The notes: a model not told the origin generated them from the sequence alone. DNA of 64,000 bases from Chryseomonas sp014190935 (GCF_014190935.1 NZ_JACHVV010000001.1:930001-994000), one strand, 5' to 3'. Counted from the stretch's first letter, positions 8,728 through 17,056 are shown. Numbers and translations are program-made.

Positions 8728-9981
8728 CTAGCGCGCCGTACAGAGGCGTTCGACGTCCGCGGCCAGTTGCTGGAGGATGACGCGGTCTTCGGCCTGGCCG
8801 AGGGTGGCCTCGGCCCGCGCCAGTGCCAGGCGTGAATGCCGCAGGCACTCGCGCCTGATCCGCGCATCACCCTGGACCGCCAGGCGCGCCAGGGCTTTCT
8901 GCAAGCGCATGCCCACTTCCACCAGCGGCGCCGCGTCGCGGCCCACCGGCAGGAAGAAGTCGTCGAACAGATCGTCCAGCGACAGGTCCGGCACCTCGAT
9001 CCGCGGATAGCGGGGCTCGACCGCCTCGCGGCTTTCGGTGAGGGCAGTCAGCAGCCGTTGCGCGCGACCGAGGATGGCAATGGCGGTACCCGAGTCGCTG
9101 CGCGAGGGCACCAGCGCCCCGGTGGCGATCTCGCCGAGCACCGTCAGGCCGAAGCGCGGATCCTGGTCATGTACCCGGCGGGCATCCAGGGTGAAGGCGG
9201 CGCGCAGGCGCTCGTCCTTTTCCGGCGGCAGGCCCTCTACCCAGAGCAGCGGTTGCGCCGGATCGAGGAAGGCGCCGGGCAGGGCGGCCAGGCGCAGGCG
9301 ACCCTGGTCGCCGCAGAGGTCAGCCAGCAGCGGCATGTCCACCCGTTGCAGATAACCGGTGCGGTCGGCCATGACCGGGCGGCCACGGGCGGGCTCATCG
9401 ACGGGCGCCGCCACGCCGCCCAGGTACGGGTGGCTCAGCCAGCGTTGCAGACTGTGTGTGGCGGCGTCTTCGATGCTGTCGCTGGTGGCATCCAGTTGGC
9501 CCAGTCGCGAAAGATGGTCGATCCAGCGTAGCAGGGTGAAGACGATCAGCAGGATCACCACCAGGGTCACGGCGAAGAGCACCACCCGGCCGTTGTCGCC
9601 GTAGAGCCCGGTGCTCAGGGCGATGATGCCGACCAGGCTGAACAGGAAGGAGCCGAGAAAGGTGGCCAGGGCGTTCTGGGTGGTGCTGTCTTCCAGGAGC
9701 AGCGGATAGGCGCGCGGCGTCACGCTGCTGGCGGCGGCGTTGTAGGCCGTCACCATGGTGCTCAGGGAAAAGGTGGTCACCGCCAGCATGCTGCTGGCGA
9801 TGATGGTGAGGATCTTGTCGACGGCATCGGCGCCGACCTTGGCCGGCAGCGTCGCCGGGATATGGTCCCGCAGGAGCAGGGCGAGGAGGGCGGTGGCCAC
9901 GCCGGCGACCGAGAACAGCGTGGCGCGAAACCACAGGCGTCGCTGGAATCCGCGCAGGACCCAGCCCAGGCGGGCCAGCAC
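8728..9981 (-). CDS. DUF2254 membrane protein
   Basis: 417 residues starting at GTG 9981. Four hydrophobic segments lie in the first 150 residues (FRATLFSVAGVATALLALLL, ILTIIASSMLAVTTFSLSTM, LATFLGSFLFSLVGIIALS, VVLFAVTLVVILLIVFTLL). A long soluble C-terminal part follows, containing a linker with DHLSRLGQLDATSDSIEDA. This matches the DUF2254 family, whose function is unknown. It begins 6 nt after the stop of the cyclodeaminase-like gene, so the two are almost certainly co-transcribed and may be translationally coupled. It converges on the CDF gene. Confidence 0.82.
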   Translation of the reverse strand: MLARLGWVLRGFQRRLWFRATLFSVAGVATALLALLLRDHIPATLPAKVGADAVDKILTIIASSMLAVTTFSLSTMVTAYNAAASSVTPRAYPLLLEDSTTQNALATFLGSFLFSLVGIIALSTGLYGDNGRVVLFAVTLVVILLIVFTLLRWIDHLSRLGQLDATSDSIEDAATHSLQRWLSHPYLGGVAAPVDEPARGRPVMADRTGYLQRVDMPLLADLCGDQGRLRLAALPGAFLDPAQPLLWVEGLPPEKDERLRAAFTLDARRVHDQDPRFGLTVLGEIATGALVPSRSDSGTAIAILGRAQRLLTALTESREAVEPRYPRIEVPDLSLDDLFDDFFLPVGRDAAPLVEVGMRLQKALARLAVQGDARIRRECLRHSRLALARAEATLGQAEDRVILQQLAADVERLCTAR

Positions 9982-9987
9982 CGGCCG

Positions 9988-10620
9988 TCAGCCCATGGCC
10001 GGCGGGACGGGGGTGGCGCTCAGCTGGGCGAGACGCTGGTCGGCCTGTTGCCTGAGCTTGTCGCGCATCTGCCGGGCGGCTTCGCGGGCATCGCCGGATT
10101 TCAGGCCGTTGCGGTCGGCGTCCACGGTGGTGAGCACCGCGCCCAGGGCGCCATGCACCAGGCGGCCGCCGGCCAGGGTGTCGCTGCGCAGCGGTTCGAC
10201 GGTGAGCGGCGTGGCGATGACGGCGAGATCCAGGGCTTCCAGGCACAGCTGGGCGGTGGCGATGGGGATCTGCACGGCGTTGGCCGCGGCCAGATTGAGC
10301 GCCTGCTGGCGGCGCTCGCCCTCGGCACTGGCGCCGCTGGCCTGGCGATCAGCTTCCAGGTAGTTGGCGAAGGCCTGGACGTCGGCATCGGCGCAGGTGC
10401 TCAGGGCTTCCTGCAGACGCTCGCCCACGGCGATCAGGTCGGCATGGCGAGTCACCGGCTGGCGCTGCTGGCTGAGCTTGAGGCCCTTGAGGATCAGCGC
10501 GACACCCAGGCAGGCCGCCACGGTGGCCGCCGCGCCGCTGCCCGGGGTGGGCAGGGTGGAGCCGGTGCCGTCGCGAAACTGGGCGAGGGTCTGCTGCCAG
10601 AGAGTAGAGGTTTCGTTCAT
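9988..10620 (-). CDS. Cyclodeaminase/cyclohydrolase (FTCD C-terminal type) protein
   Basis: Start at ATG 10620 (MNETSTLWQQTL); 210 residues. The segment TLPTPGSGAAATVAACLGVALILKGLKLS (about residues 18-46) is the glycine/alanine-rich helical start of the formimidoyltetrahydrofolate cyclodeaminase / methenyl-THF cyclohydrolase (FchA) family, an all-helical dimer acting on one-carbon folates. No formiminotransferase domain and no folate gene is next to it; instead it leads directly into a DUF2254 membrane protein. The folate role is therefore only a family-level guess. Confidence 0.75.
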   Translation of the reverse strand: MNETSTLWQQTLAQFRDGTGSTLPTPGSGAAATVAACLGVALILKGLKLSQQRQPVTRHADLIAVGERLQEALSTCADADVQAFANYLEADRQASGASAEGERRQQALNLAAANAVQIPIATAQLCLEALDLAVIATPLTVEPLRSDTLAGGRLVHGALGAVLTTVDADRNGLKSGDAREAARQMRDKLRQQADQRLAQLSATPVPPAMG

Positions 10621-10806
10621 GCCAACCGCCTGCAAGCAAAAGGGAAGGGGATTCGGTCACGACCGACCGCAGTTTGGATCGTGCGAAACGGCTGAGGTTC
10701 GCAAGCTAAGTGCAATAAGGGACAGGGTTTATGTCGATTTGCGTCGTACTGCGGAGGGCGTTTTAGTCAAGGTGATCCTGAAACAATAAGTTACAAGGAG
10801 CCGGCT

Positions 10807-11267
10807 GTGGATCCTGCTGCGCTGGCCTGGGTCGTCCACGACACCCGGCTGATCTCCTGCTGTCTGGCCATCGTCCTGCTCATGGGCGCCACCCGCCTGC
10901 CCCCCTTCCCGTCCATCCTCATCGGTACCTTCATCGCCGGCCTGGGCGCCGGCTTGCCCGCCGAAGTCGTGGCCAAGGCCTTCAGCAAGGGTGCGGGAGG
11001 CATCCTCGGCGAGGCCGGCATCATCATCGCGCTGGGGTCCAAGCTCGGCGCGCTGATGGCCGAATCCGGCGCCGCCGACCGTATCGCCAGTACCCTGCTG
11101 GGGCTGGGCAAGGGCCGCAGCCTGCCGTGGGTCAAGGCGCTGGTGGCCATGCTGCGCGAATACTTCGGCCTGGGGCTCAAGCAGACCCTGTGGGCTGCTT
11201 GGTGCTGCAGACCCTCATTTCCGTCATCGGCGTTGCAGGTACGCTATTGTTGTCGCTCTGGATCTGA
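10807..11267 (+). pseudogene. Decayed GntP-family gluconate permease (internal deletion plus frameshift)
   Basis: GTG 10807 follows AAGGAG. About the first 115 residues match the N-terminus of GntP/gluconate:H+ symporters (FPSILIGTFIAGLGAGLP, GGILGEAGIIIALGSKLGALMAESGAADRIA). The family is normally about 450 residues, but here the sequence jumps near 11148 straight to the C-terminal end motif (REYFGLGLKQTL). A one-base loss near 11200 then shifts the frame: from 11202 another frame reads VLQTLISVIGVAGTLLLSLW and stops at 11265-11267, as intact family members do. The protein cannot transport. The original frame reads on into the chromate transporter. Confidence 0.85.
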
Positions 11268-11280
11268 CGAACACCTGCCC

Positions 11281-11832
11281 ATGGATAACGACTCCACCTC
11301 GAATCGGCCGCGGCGCCGTGATCTGTTCCTGGGCTTCTTCGGCCTGGGCATCACGGCCTTCGGCGGGGTGCTGCCGCTGGCGCGGCGCTACCTGGTGGAG
11401 AAACGGCGCTGGCTGTCGGCGGAGGAATTCACCGAATTGCTCGGCCTCTGCCAGTTCCTCCCAGGCGGCAACATCATCAATCTCTCGGTGGCGGTGGGCA
11501 TGAGATTCGCCGGCTGGAGCGGCGCCCTGGCCGCTGCCGCCGGATTGCTGGTGGGCCCGACCCTGGTGGTGGTCGGCTTGGGGGTGCTCTATGACCGCTA
11601 CCACGACGATCCACTGGTAGGACGGGCCTTCGCCGGGCTCGCCGCGGCGGCGGCCGGGCTGCTGGTGGCCATGGCGGTCAAGCTGGTCCAGCCCCTGCGC
11701 GGTCGCTGGCTGGCCCTGGGCATCGCCTGCCTGGCCTTTCTCGCCCTGGCGCTGCTCAAGCTACCACTGCTCTGGACCATGCTGGTGCTCACCCCCGTCA
11801 GCGTGCTGCTCAGCTATCGGCAGGGCCTATGA
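11281..11832 (+). CDS. Chromate transporter, N-terminal CHR-domain protein (split ChrA)
   Basis: Start at ATG 11281 (MDNDSTSNRPRRRDLFLGFFGLGITAFGG). A longer in-frame reading exists only because the gluconate permease remnant upstream runs into it. The 183 residues form one CHR domain with the family motif GITAFGG, then EEFTELLGLCQFLPGGNIINLSVAVG and about five hydrophobic segments. Short-chain CHR proteins work as pairs; the partner is the next gene, which overlaps by ATGA. Family role: chromate efflux (or uptake-linked anion exchange) at the inner membrane, often giving chromate resistance. Confidence 0.85.
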   Translation: MDNDSTSNRPRRRDLFLGFFGLGITAFGGVLPLARRYLVEKRRWLSAEEFTELLGLCQFLPGGNIINLSVAVGMRFAGWSGALAAAAGLLVGPTLVVVGLGVLYDRYHDDPLVGRAFAGLAAAAAGLLVAMAVKLVQPLRGRWLALGIACLAFLALALLKLPLLWTMLVLTPVSVLLSYRQGL

Positions 11833-12353
11833 GCACGACCCTGCTGGCGCTGGCGCTGATCTTCACCCAGCTGTCGCTGCTGGCCTTCGGCGGCGGCAAC
11901 TCGGTGTTGCCAGAGATGCAGCGCCAGGTGGTGACGGTGCACGGCTGGATGAGCGCCGCCGACTTCGCCGCGCTGTTCGCCCTGGCCCAGGCCGCGCCCG
12001 GTCCCAATCTGATGATCGTGCCGCTGATCGGCTGGCACGTGGCCGGCTGGCCTGGGCTGCTGGTGACCTCCCTGGCCAAGTTCGTGCCGTCCTCGCTGCT
12101 GACCCTGGGGGTGCTGCACCTCTGGCAGCGCTTCGCCGACCGCCCCTGGCGCCGTCATCTGCAGGCCGGGCTGGTGCCGGTCACCGTCGGCCTGGTGGCG
12201 GCCAGCGCCTGGCTGGTGGGCAGCAGCGTGGCCACCGCGCCGCTGTGGGTGCTGATCCTGGCGGCAGGCGCCCTGGGCTCACTGTTCACCCGCTGGCACC
12301 CGCTGTGGCTGCTGGCCGGCGGAGCCCTGGTCGGGGTGCTGTTCGGACCCTGA
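11829..12353 (+). CDS. Chromate transporter, C-terminal CHR-domain protein (split ChrA)
   Basis: 174 residues, overlapping the preceding CHR gene by 4 nt. It carries the second-domain motif FTQLSLLAFGGGNSVLPEMQRQVV (residues 11-34), then FAALFALAQAAPGPNLMIVPLIG, and five or so hydrophobic segments. With the preceding gene it reconstitutes the two CHR domains that long-chain ChrA has in one polypeptide; the two short proteins are expected to act in opposite membrane orientation as a heterodimer. Metal or anion specificity is inferred from the family only. Confidence 0.85.
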   Translation: MSTTLLALALIFTQLSLLAFGGGNSVLPEMQRQVVTVHGWMSAADFAALFALAQAAPGPNLMIVPLIGWHVAGWPGLLVTSLAKFVPSSLLTLGVLHLWQRFADRPWRRHLQAGLVPVTVGLVAASAWLVGSSVATAPLWVLILAAGALGSLFTRWHPLWLLAGGALVGVLFGP

Positions 12354-12415
12354 CCCACCAGGCACTGTCGGGCGCGGGCGGCGTCGAAGCCAGAACCTCA
12401 CGCGAGAGTACCCCT

Positions 12416-13327
12416 GTGATTACTCGTCCCCAGAATCCCTCGCTGCGCGAACTGCTGTTCACGGTGCGCGGCTCCATCGTCCAGGCGATCTGGCCCAAGC
12501 TGCTCTATGTGGTGCTGCTGAGCCTGGCGGTGACCCTGAGCCATGGCGTCTTCCTGCGCTTCGACTTCGGCCTGACCACCACGCCGCTGACGCTCTGGGG
12601 GCTGACCCTGGCGATCTTTCTCGGCTTTCGTAACACCACCGCCTACCAGCGCTTCTGGGAAGCCCGGGGTCTCTGGGGCGAATTACTGATCGCCGGGCGC
12701 AACCTGGCGCGCCAAGTGGAGACCCTGCTACCTGGCCTGAGCCCGACCGAGCGCCGCCAGCTGCTGACCCCGCTATTGGCCTTTGGTTATGCCCTGCGTG
12801 ACCACCTGCGCCGTGAGGCACCGTCGGCCGATCTGCAACGGGTGCTGGCGGGGGAGGAGAGCCTGCTCGCGGCTCCTCACCGACCCAGTGCGCTGATCCG
12901 TCGGCTGGGCACCCGCCTGGTCGCCCGGGCGCGCGAGGAAGGCCTCGGCGATCCGCTGATCGCCAACCTCGACCAGCAACTGGACCGATTGACCGCGGTA
13001 CTCAGCGGCTGCGAGCGCATCCGTCAGACGCCCATTCCCTATCCCTACATCCTGATGCTGCACCGGGTGGTGCACGTCTATTGCTTTCTGCTGCCGTTCT
13101 GCCTGGTGGACAGCCTGGGCTGGTTCACGCCCCTGGCGGTGCTGGTGCTGGCCTACACCTTCTTCGGCCTGGACGCCCTGGGCGACCAGATCGCCGATCC
13201 CTTCGGTACCCGGCCCAACCACCTGCCGCTGGATGCCCTCAGCCGCGGCCTGGAGATCGCCGTGCTGGACCTGCTGGGCGAGCCCACCCCCGAGCCGATC
13301 CGGGCGGAGGCGGGGTTGTTGCGGTAA
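12416..13327 (+). CDS. Bestrophin-family (UPF0187) membrane protein
   Basis: Start taken at GTG 12416 (MITRPQNPSLRELLFTVRGS), because reading further upstream overlaps the CHR gene in another frame. 303 residues. The hallmark FRNTTAYQRFWEARGLWGE (about residues 71-89) follows the second membrane segment and is the bacterial bestrophin signature. Further membrane segments lie near residues 215-255 (YCFLLPFCLVDSLGWFTPLAVLVLAYTFFGLDALGDQI). Bacterial homologues form pentameric ion channels; the Klebsiella one is a cation channel. Physiological role here unknown. Confidence 0.85.
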   Translation: MITRPQNPSLRELLFTVRGSIVQAIWPKLLYVVLLSLAVTLSHGVFLRFDFGLTTTPLTLWGLTLAIFLGFRNTTAYQRFWEARGLWGELLIAGRNLARQVETLLPGLSPTERRQLLTPLLAFGYALRDHLRREAPSADLQRVLAGEESLLAAPHRPSALIRRLGTRLVARAREEGLGDPLIANLDQQLDRLTAVLSGCERIRQTPIPYPYILMLHRVVHVYCFLLPFCLVDSLGWFTPLAVLVLAYTFFGLDALGDQIADPFGTRPNHLPLDALSRGLEIAVLDLLGEPTPEPIRAEAGLLR

Positions 13328-13342
13328 GGGCAGGGCGGACAG

Positions 13343-13379
13343 GCCCCTCTCCCCAGTGGGAGAGGGCTGGGGTGAGGGC
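13343..13379. repeat. REP-like palindrome (CCCTCTCCC / GGGAGAGGG...GGGTGAGGGC family)
   Basis: Imperfect inverted repeat with a 3-nt loop and the tail GGGGTGAGGGC. Related copies occur at 15627-15660, 15746-15792 and 31104-31140. It lies just beyond the bestrophin stop. Confidence 0.75.
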
Positions 13380-13455
13380 ACGCCGCACTGCGGACAACCA
13401 GGAAAAAAGCTGCACCGTTTTCCACGTGACGGCTGACTATATGCCCGCCGCTGAT

Positions 13456-13650
13456 TCAGTCTTCCGTGTCCTTTGGTACCCGCCGCGGCCGTCTCAGCAA
13501 TTCCCCCTGGCAATTCGGACACCGCCCCTGCAACGGCCCCGCGGCGCATTCCGCGCAAAAGGTGCACTCATAGGAGCAGATCACCGCCTCCTCGCTGTCC
13601 ATCGGCAGGGCCTTGGCGCAGTGTTCACACGAGGTACGCATGTCCAGCAT
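13456..13650 (-). CDS. DUF1272 cysteine-rich zinc-ribbon protein
   Basis: 64 residues from ATG 13650 (MLDMRTSCEHCAKALPMDSE). Cysteines occur in CxxC-type pairs (SCEHCAK, CSYECTFCAECA, CPNC), giving at least two likely zinc knuckles. This matches DUF1272, a small family of unknown function. It starts 16 nt downstream of the GlxA-type regulator stop on the same strand, so it is probably its operon partner. Confidence 0.8.
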   Translation of the reverse strand: MLDMRTSCEHCAKALPMDSEEAVICSYECTFCAECAAGPLQGRCPNCQGELLRRPRRVPKDTED

Positions 13651-13666
13651 GACCGTCTCTCCCTGG

Positions 13667-14653
13667 TCAGGCGCCAAAGCGCGCCGCGTAGTCCTGGGGG
13701 CTGACCGCCAGGTGCTTGTGAAAGGTGCGCCGGAGATTTTCCGGATGGCCGAAGCCGCACAGGCGCGAGACGGTGGCGATGGAGGCCTGGCCGTCCTGCA
13801 GGAGCACCCGCGCCGTCTCCAGGCGCACCTGCTCGACGTAGCGACCCGGGCCCATGCCTACCTCGCGACTGAACAGGCGCGACAGGGTGCGCGGCGCCAT
13901 ATGGGCGCGTTCGGCGAGGCGCTCCAGGCCCAGGTCTTCCCCCAGGTGACCGGGAATCCAGTCGAGCAGGGCGGCTAGTCGCGGCGTCCGTCCCGGATCG
14001 GGTGCCAGGCAGGCGCTGAATTGCGCCTGGCCTCCGGGGCGGCGCAGGAACATCACCAGCCGGCGCGCCACCGCCAGGGCCAGTGGCCGTCCGAGATCGG
14101 CTTCCACCAGCGCCAGGGCCAGGTCGATGCCAGCGGTGACGCCGGCCGAGGTGAACACATGGGGATCGCCATCGCGTCCCTGGGGATCATAGGTATGCAG
14201 GCGATCGCCCTGTACCGCGATGGCCGGAAAGGTCGCGAGTTCCTCGACATAGGCCCAATGGGTGGTGGCGCGTCGGCCGTCCAGCAGCCCGGCGCTGGCC
14301 AGCAGCAGGGCGCCGGAACACACCGAGCCTAGCCGTCGTACCCGGGGTTCCAAGTCGCGCAGCCAGGCCAGCAGGCCGGTATCCTGGCGCAGCGTCTCGA
14401 TACCCAGGCCGCCGGGAATCAGCAGAGTGTCCACCTCGTCCACGTCGAGGTCGTACCAGCCCTGTTCGGCCTGGATGCCGATCCCGGCGGAGGTACGTAC
14501 CAGACCTTCGGCGGCGCCCAGCAGGCGCAACTGATAGTGGGCGGGCAGGCCCTGGCGCTCCCGCTCCAGATTGGCCGAGGCGAACACCTGCAGCGGACCG
14601 GTGACGTCCAGACTCATGACATCGGGATAGAGCAGGGCGGCGATCAGCGGCAT
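13667..14653 (-). CDS. GlxA-type AraC-family transcriptional regulator with DJ-1/PfpI domain
   Basis: Start at ATG 14653, with GGAG 8-10 nt upstream; 328 residues. Residues 1-180 form a class I amidotransferase-like (DJ-1/PfpI) domain starting MPLIAALLYPDVMSLDVTGPLQVF. Residues about 225-325 are the paired AraC helix-turn-helix motifs (LGLERLAERAHMAPRTLSRLFSREVG and ASIATVSRLCGFGHPENLRRTFHKHL). GlxA-like regulators often respond to amines or amino acid derivatives. It is divergent from scpB (136-nt gap) and followed by the DUF1272 gene. Confidence 0.88.
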   Translation of the reverse strand: MPLIAALLYPDVMSLDVTGPLQVFASANLERERQGLPAHYQLRLLGAAEGLVRTSAGIGIQAEQGWYDLDVDEVDTLLIPGGLGIETLRQDTGLLAWLRDLEPRVRRLGSVCSGALLLASAGLLDGRRATTHWAYVEELATFPAIAVQGDRLHTYDPQGRDGDPHVFTSAGVTAGIDLALALVEADLGRPLALAVARRLVMFLRRPGGQAQFSACLAPDPGRTPRLAALLDWIPGHLGEDLGLERLAERAHMAPRTLSRLFSREVGMGPGRYVEQVRLETARVLLQDGQASIATVSRLCGFGHPENLRRTFHKHLAVSPQDYAARFGA

Positions 14654-14789
14654 GGGGGCTCTCCGTAGCGATTCGCCGAGCATGCCTGGGAGGCCAGGCT
14701 GGCGACAAGGTCAAACACCCCACGGATCTGGCCATCCCGCGGCAGGTTGGATTTGGCGGGGCCGGCGCCCGGCCTTATCATCGCCGCCC

Positions 14790-15536
14790 ATGAACTACAC
14801 CGATCCCAAGCAACTGGCACCCCTGCTGGAAGCCATCCTGCTCGCCGCCGGCCGCCCCCTGACCCTGGAGCGCCTGGCCGAACTCTTCGAAGAGTACGAA
14901 CGCCCCGAGCCCGCCCACCTGCGCGCCGGTCTCGCGGTGCTCGGCGGGTCCTGCCGCAAGCGCGGTTTCGAACTCAAGGAAGTGGCCTCCGGCTATCGTC
15001 TGCAGGTGCGCGAAAAGTACGCGTCCTGGGTCGGGCGCCTCTGGGAGGAACGCCCACCGCGCTACTCCCGCGCCATGCTGGAGACCCTGGCGCTGATCGC
15101 CTATCGGCAGCCCATCACCCGTGGCGAGATCGAGGAGGTGCGCGGGGTGGCGGTCAACAGCCAGATCGTCAAGACACTGCTGGAGCGCGACTGGATCCGC
15201 GTGGTCGGCTATCGCGACGTACCCGGCCGCCCGGCGATGTTCGCCACCACCAGGACCTTTCTCGATTATTTCGACCTGCGCAGCCTCGACCAGCTGCCGC
15301 CTTTGGCCGAGGTCCGCCAGCTGGAGCCCGAACCGGCCTCGGTGCTTGAAGACCCCGAGCTGAGCCTGGCGGCGCTGGGCGTCGGTGATGTGGAAGCAGC
15401 GGAGGAGGGCACCCTGGTGATCCCCGAGCGCACCAGCTTTCGCACCCTGCTCACCGAGCTGGACGCCATGGAAACCGGCCTCAAGACCGACTTCGACGAC
15501 CTGCGCCAGGCGGTGGACAAGGAAGACGAGGATTGA
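14790..15536 (+). CDS. scpB: Segregation and condensation protein B
   Basis: 248 residues from ATG 14790. It contains two winged-helix domains: the first with LAPLLEAILLAAGRPLTLERLAELF (residues 7-31), the second with YSRAMLETLALIAYRQPITRGEIEEVRGVAVNSQIVKTLLERDWI (about residues 91-135), then the family GRPAMFATTRTFLDYF. The acidic C-terminal tail is typical. ScpB dimers bind ScpA and bridge SMC to form a condensin complex. ScpA usually precedes scpB, but here the upstream neighbour is a divergent regulator, so scpB must use its own promoter in 14654-14789 or share the divergent region. Confidence 0.92.
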   Translation: MNYTDPKQLAPLLEAILLAAGRPLTLERLAELFEEYERPEPAHLRAGLAVLGGSCRKRGFELKEVASGYRLQVREKYASWVGRLWEERPPRYSRAMLETLALIAYRQPITRGEIEEVRGVAVNSQIVKTLLERDWIRVVGYRDVPGRPAMFATTRTFLDYFDLRSLDQLPPLAEVRQLEPEPASVLEDPELSLAALGVGDVEAAEEGTLVIPERTSFRTLLTELDAMETGLKTDFDDLRQAVDKEDED

Positions 15537-15960
15537 GTCGGGCCCGTTGGGCTTCGCGCTGCTTAACCCAACCTACGCGCTGAACCGCCCCTTTCCTGCC
15601 GAAAGCAGACCCCTCGTTCGAACAGCCCCCTCTCCCTCGGGGAGAGGTTGGGGTGAGGGCACGCTTCACGATGAATGCCCAGGCGGAAAAGGCTGCGCCG
15701 TTTTCCACGCTACGGTGCTCCCCTGACTGCGGAAGATCACCCCTCGCCCTCACCCCAACCCTCTCCCTCGGGGAGAGGGTTGGGGTGAGGGCGCGCTTCA
15801 CGATGAATGCCCAAGCGGATAAGGCCGCGCCGTTTGCCACGCTGCGGCTGTCCCCCTCTCCACGCGCTCGTAGGTTGGCGCTGAGCGCAGCGAAGCCCAA
15901 CACGTCTGCCCAACATGAAAAAAGCGCCCGAAGGCGCTTTTTCTGGACGACCTACAGACC
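15537..15960. repeat. Repeat-rich intergenic region between scpB and gapA
   Basis: No gene is seen in these 424 nt. Contents: an inverted copy of the GTAGGTTGGG...AGCCCAAC element at 15546-15575; a REP-like element at 15627-15660; a perfect 22-bp palindrome with loop TCG at 15746-15792; and a forward GTAGGTTGG copy at 15870-15901. The stretches after the two REP-like cores (15661-15712 and 15793-15843) are direct repeats of each other, differing at a few positions. The gapA terminator ends the region. Confidence 0.8.
15918..15942 (-). terminator. gapA rho-independent terminator (bidirectional)
   Basis: Stem AAAAAGCGCC (15919-15928), loop CGAA, stem GGCGCTTTTT (15933-15942). On the minus strand it lies 19 nt beyond the gapA stop and ends in a T run; the symmetry means it could also end plus-strand transcripts. 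Confidence 0.85.
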
Positions 15961-16965
15961 TCAGGCCGGCGCGTTGACCAGCGCCTTGCAGGTATCGAGC
16001 ATCCGGTTGGAGAAGCCCCACTCGTTGTCGTACCAGGCCATGATCTTCACCAGCTTGCCGCTCACCTTGGTGTGGTTGGCGTCGAAGATCGACGACAGGC
16101 GGTTGTGGTTGAAGTCGATCGAGACCAGCGGCTTGTCGTTGTAGCCCAGTACCGGCGAGGCTTCGGCCGCGGCCTTCATGAAGGCGTTGATGGTCTTGGC
16201 GTCGGTTTCCTTGGCGGTCAGGATGGTCAAATCGACCAGCGACACGTTGATGGTCGGTACGCGCACCGCCATGCCGCTAAACTTGCCTTGCAGCTCCGGC
16301 AGAACCAGACCCACGGCCTCGGCGGCACCGGTCTTGGTCGGGATCATCGACTGGGTGGCCGAACGCGCCCGGAAGGGGTCGGAGTGGTAGACGTCCGACA
16401 GGTTCTGGTCGTTGGTGTAGGCATGGATGGTGGTCATCAGACCGTTCTCGATACCCAGCTCGCGCTGCAGCACCTGGGCGACCGGCGCCAGGCAGTTGGT
16501 GGTGCAGGAGGCGTTGGAGATGATCTGGTGCGACTGGCGCAGGATGTTGTCGTTGACGCCATAAACGATGGTGGCGTCCACGTCCTTGCCCGGGGCCGAG
16601 ATGATCACCTTGGCGGCGCCGGCTTCCAGATGGGCGGCGGCCTTGTCGCGGTTGGTGAAGAGACCGGTGCATTCGAACACCACGTCGATCTTCATGTCCT
16701 TCCACGGCAGCTCGGCCGGGTTGCGGATGGCCGTCACGGCGATACGGTCGCCATTGACCACCAGCTTGTCGCCCTCGACGGACACCTCGGCAGGGAAGCG
16801 GTCATGAACGCTGTCATACTGTAGGAGATGCGCATTGATGGCGGCGTCGCCCAGGTCGTTGATCGCGACGACCTCCAGGTCCTGGCGATAGCCCTCGGTA
16901 TACAGCGCCCGCAGCACGTTGCGGCCGATGCGTCCAAAACCATTGATGGCAATACGAATACTCAT
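15961..16965 (-). CDS. gapA: Type I glyceraldehyde-3-phosphate dehydrogenase
   Basis: 334 residues, the normal family length. Residues 1-20 hold the NAD-binding start INGFGRIGRNVLRALY; the catalytic cysteine is C154 in SNASCTTNCLAP; the C-terminal WYDNEWGFSNRMLD is the helix-3 signature. It oxidises glyceraldehyde 3-phosphate to 1,3-bisphosphoglycerate using phosphate and NAD(P). It is transcribed away from edd, with a 136-nt shared promoter region holding HexR-like half sites, matching the Pseudomonas arrangement where HexR controls glycolytic gap together with edd-glk. Confidence 0.95.
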   Translation of the reverse strand: MSIRIAINGFGRIGRNVLRALYTEGYRQDLEVVAINDLGDAAINAHLLQYDSVHDRFPAEVSVEGDKLVVNGDRIAVTAIRNPAELPWKDMKIDVVFECTGLFTNRDKAAAHLEAGAAKVIISAPGKDVDATIVYGVNDNILRQSHQIISNASCTTNCLAPVAQVLQRELGIENGLMTTIHAYTNDQNLSDVYHSDPFRARSATQSMIPTKTGAAEAVGLVLPELQGKFSGMAVRVPTINVSLVDLTILTAKETDAKTINAFMKAAAEASPVLGYNDKPLVSIDFNHNRLSSIFDANHTKVSGKLVKIMAWYDNEWGFSNRMLDTCKALVNAPA

Positions 16966-16992
16966 TGAGAGAAACCTCGCGATAGCTGGGTT

Positions 16993-17008
16993 TTGTTGTA
17001 AAAAACAT
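16993..17008. promoter_or_regulatory. Candidate HexR site on the gapA side
   Basis: Sequence form TTGT-N8-ACAT, one mismatch from the reported HexR consensus TTGT-N7/8-ACAA. It lies 28 nt upstream of the gapA start. HexR releases its sites on binding KDPG. The consensus is from memory; binding is inferred. Confidence 0.5.
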
Positions 17009-17056
17009 TACACATGACGCGTGCTAAGCGGAATAATAGCGCCAATTTGGCTGTGA

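Noticed and set aside
10807..11832. A single fused GntP-ChrA protein
   Set aside because: The permease part lacks most of its helices, its genuine C-terminus is in another frame with its own stop, and the CHR protein has a normal start at 11281.
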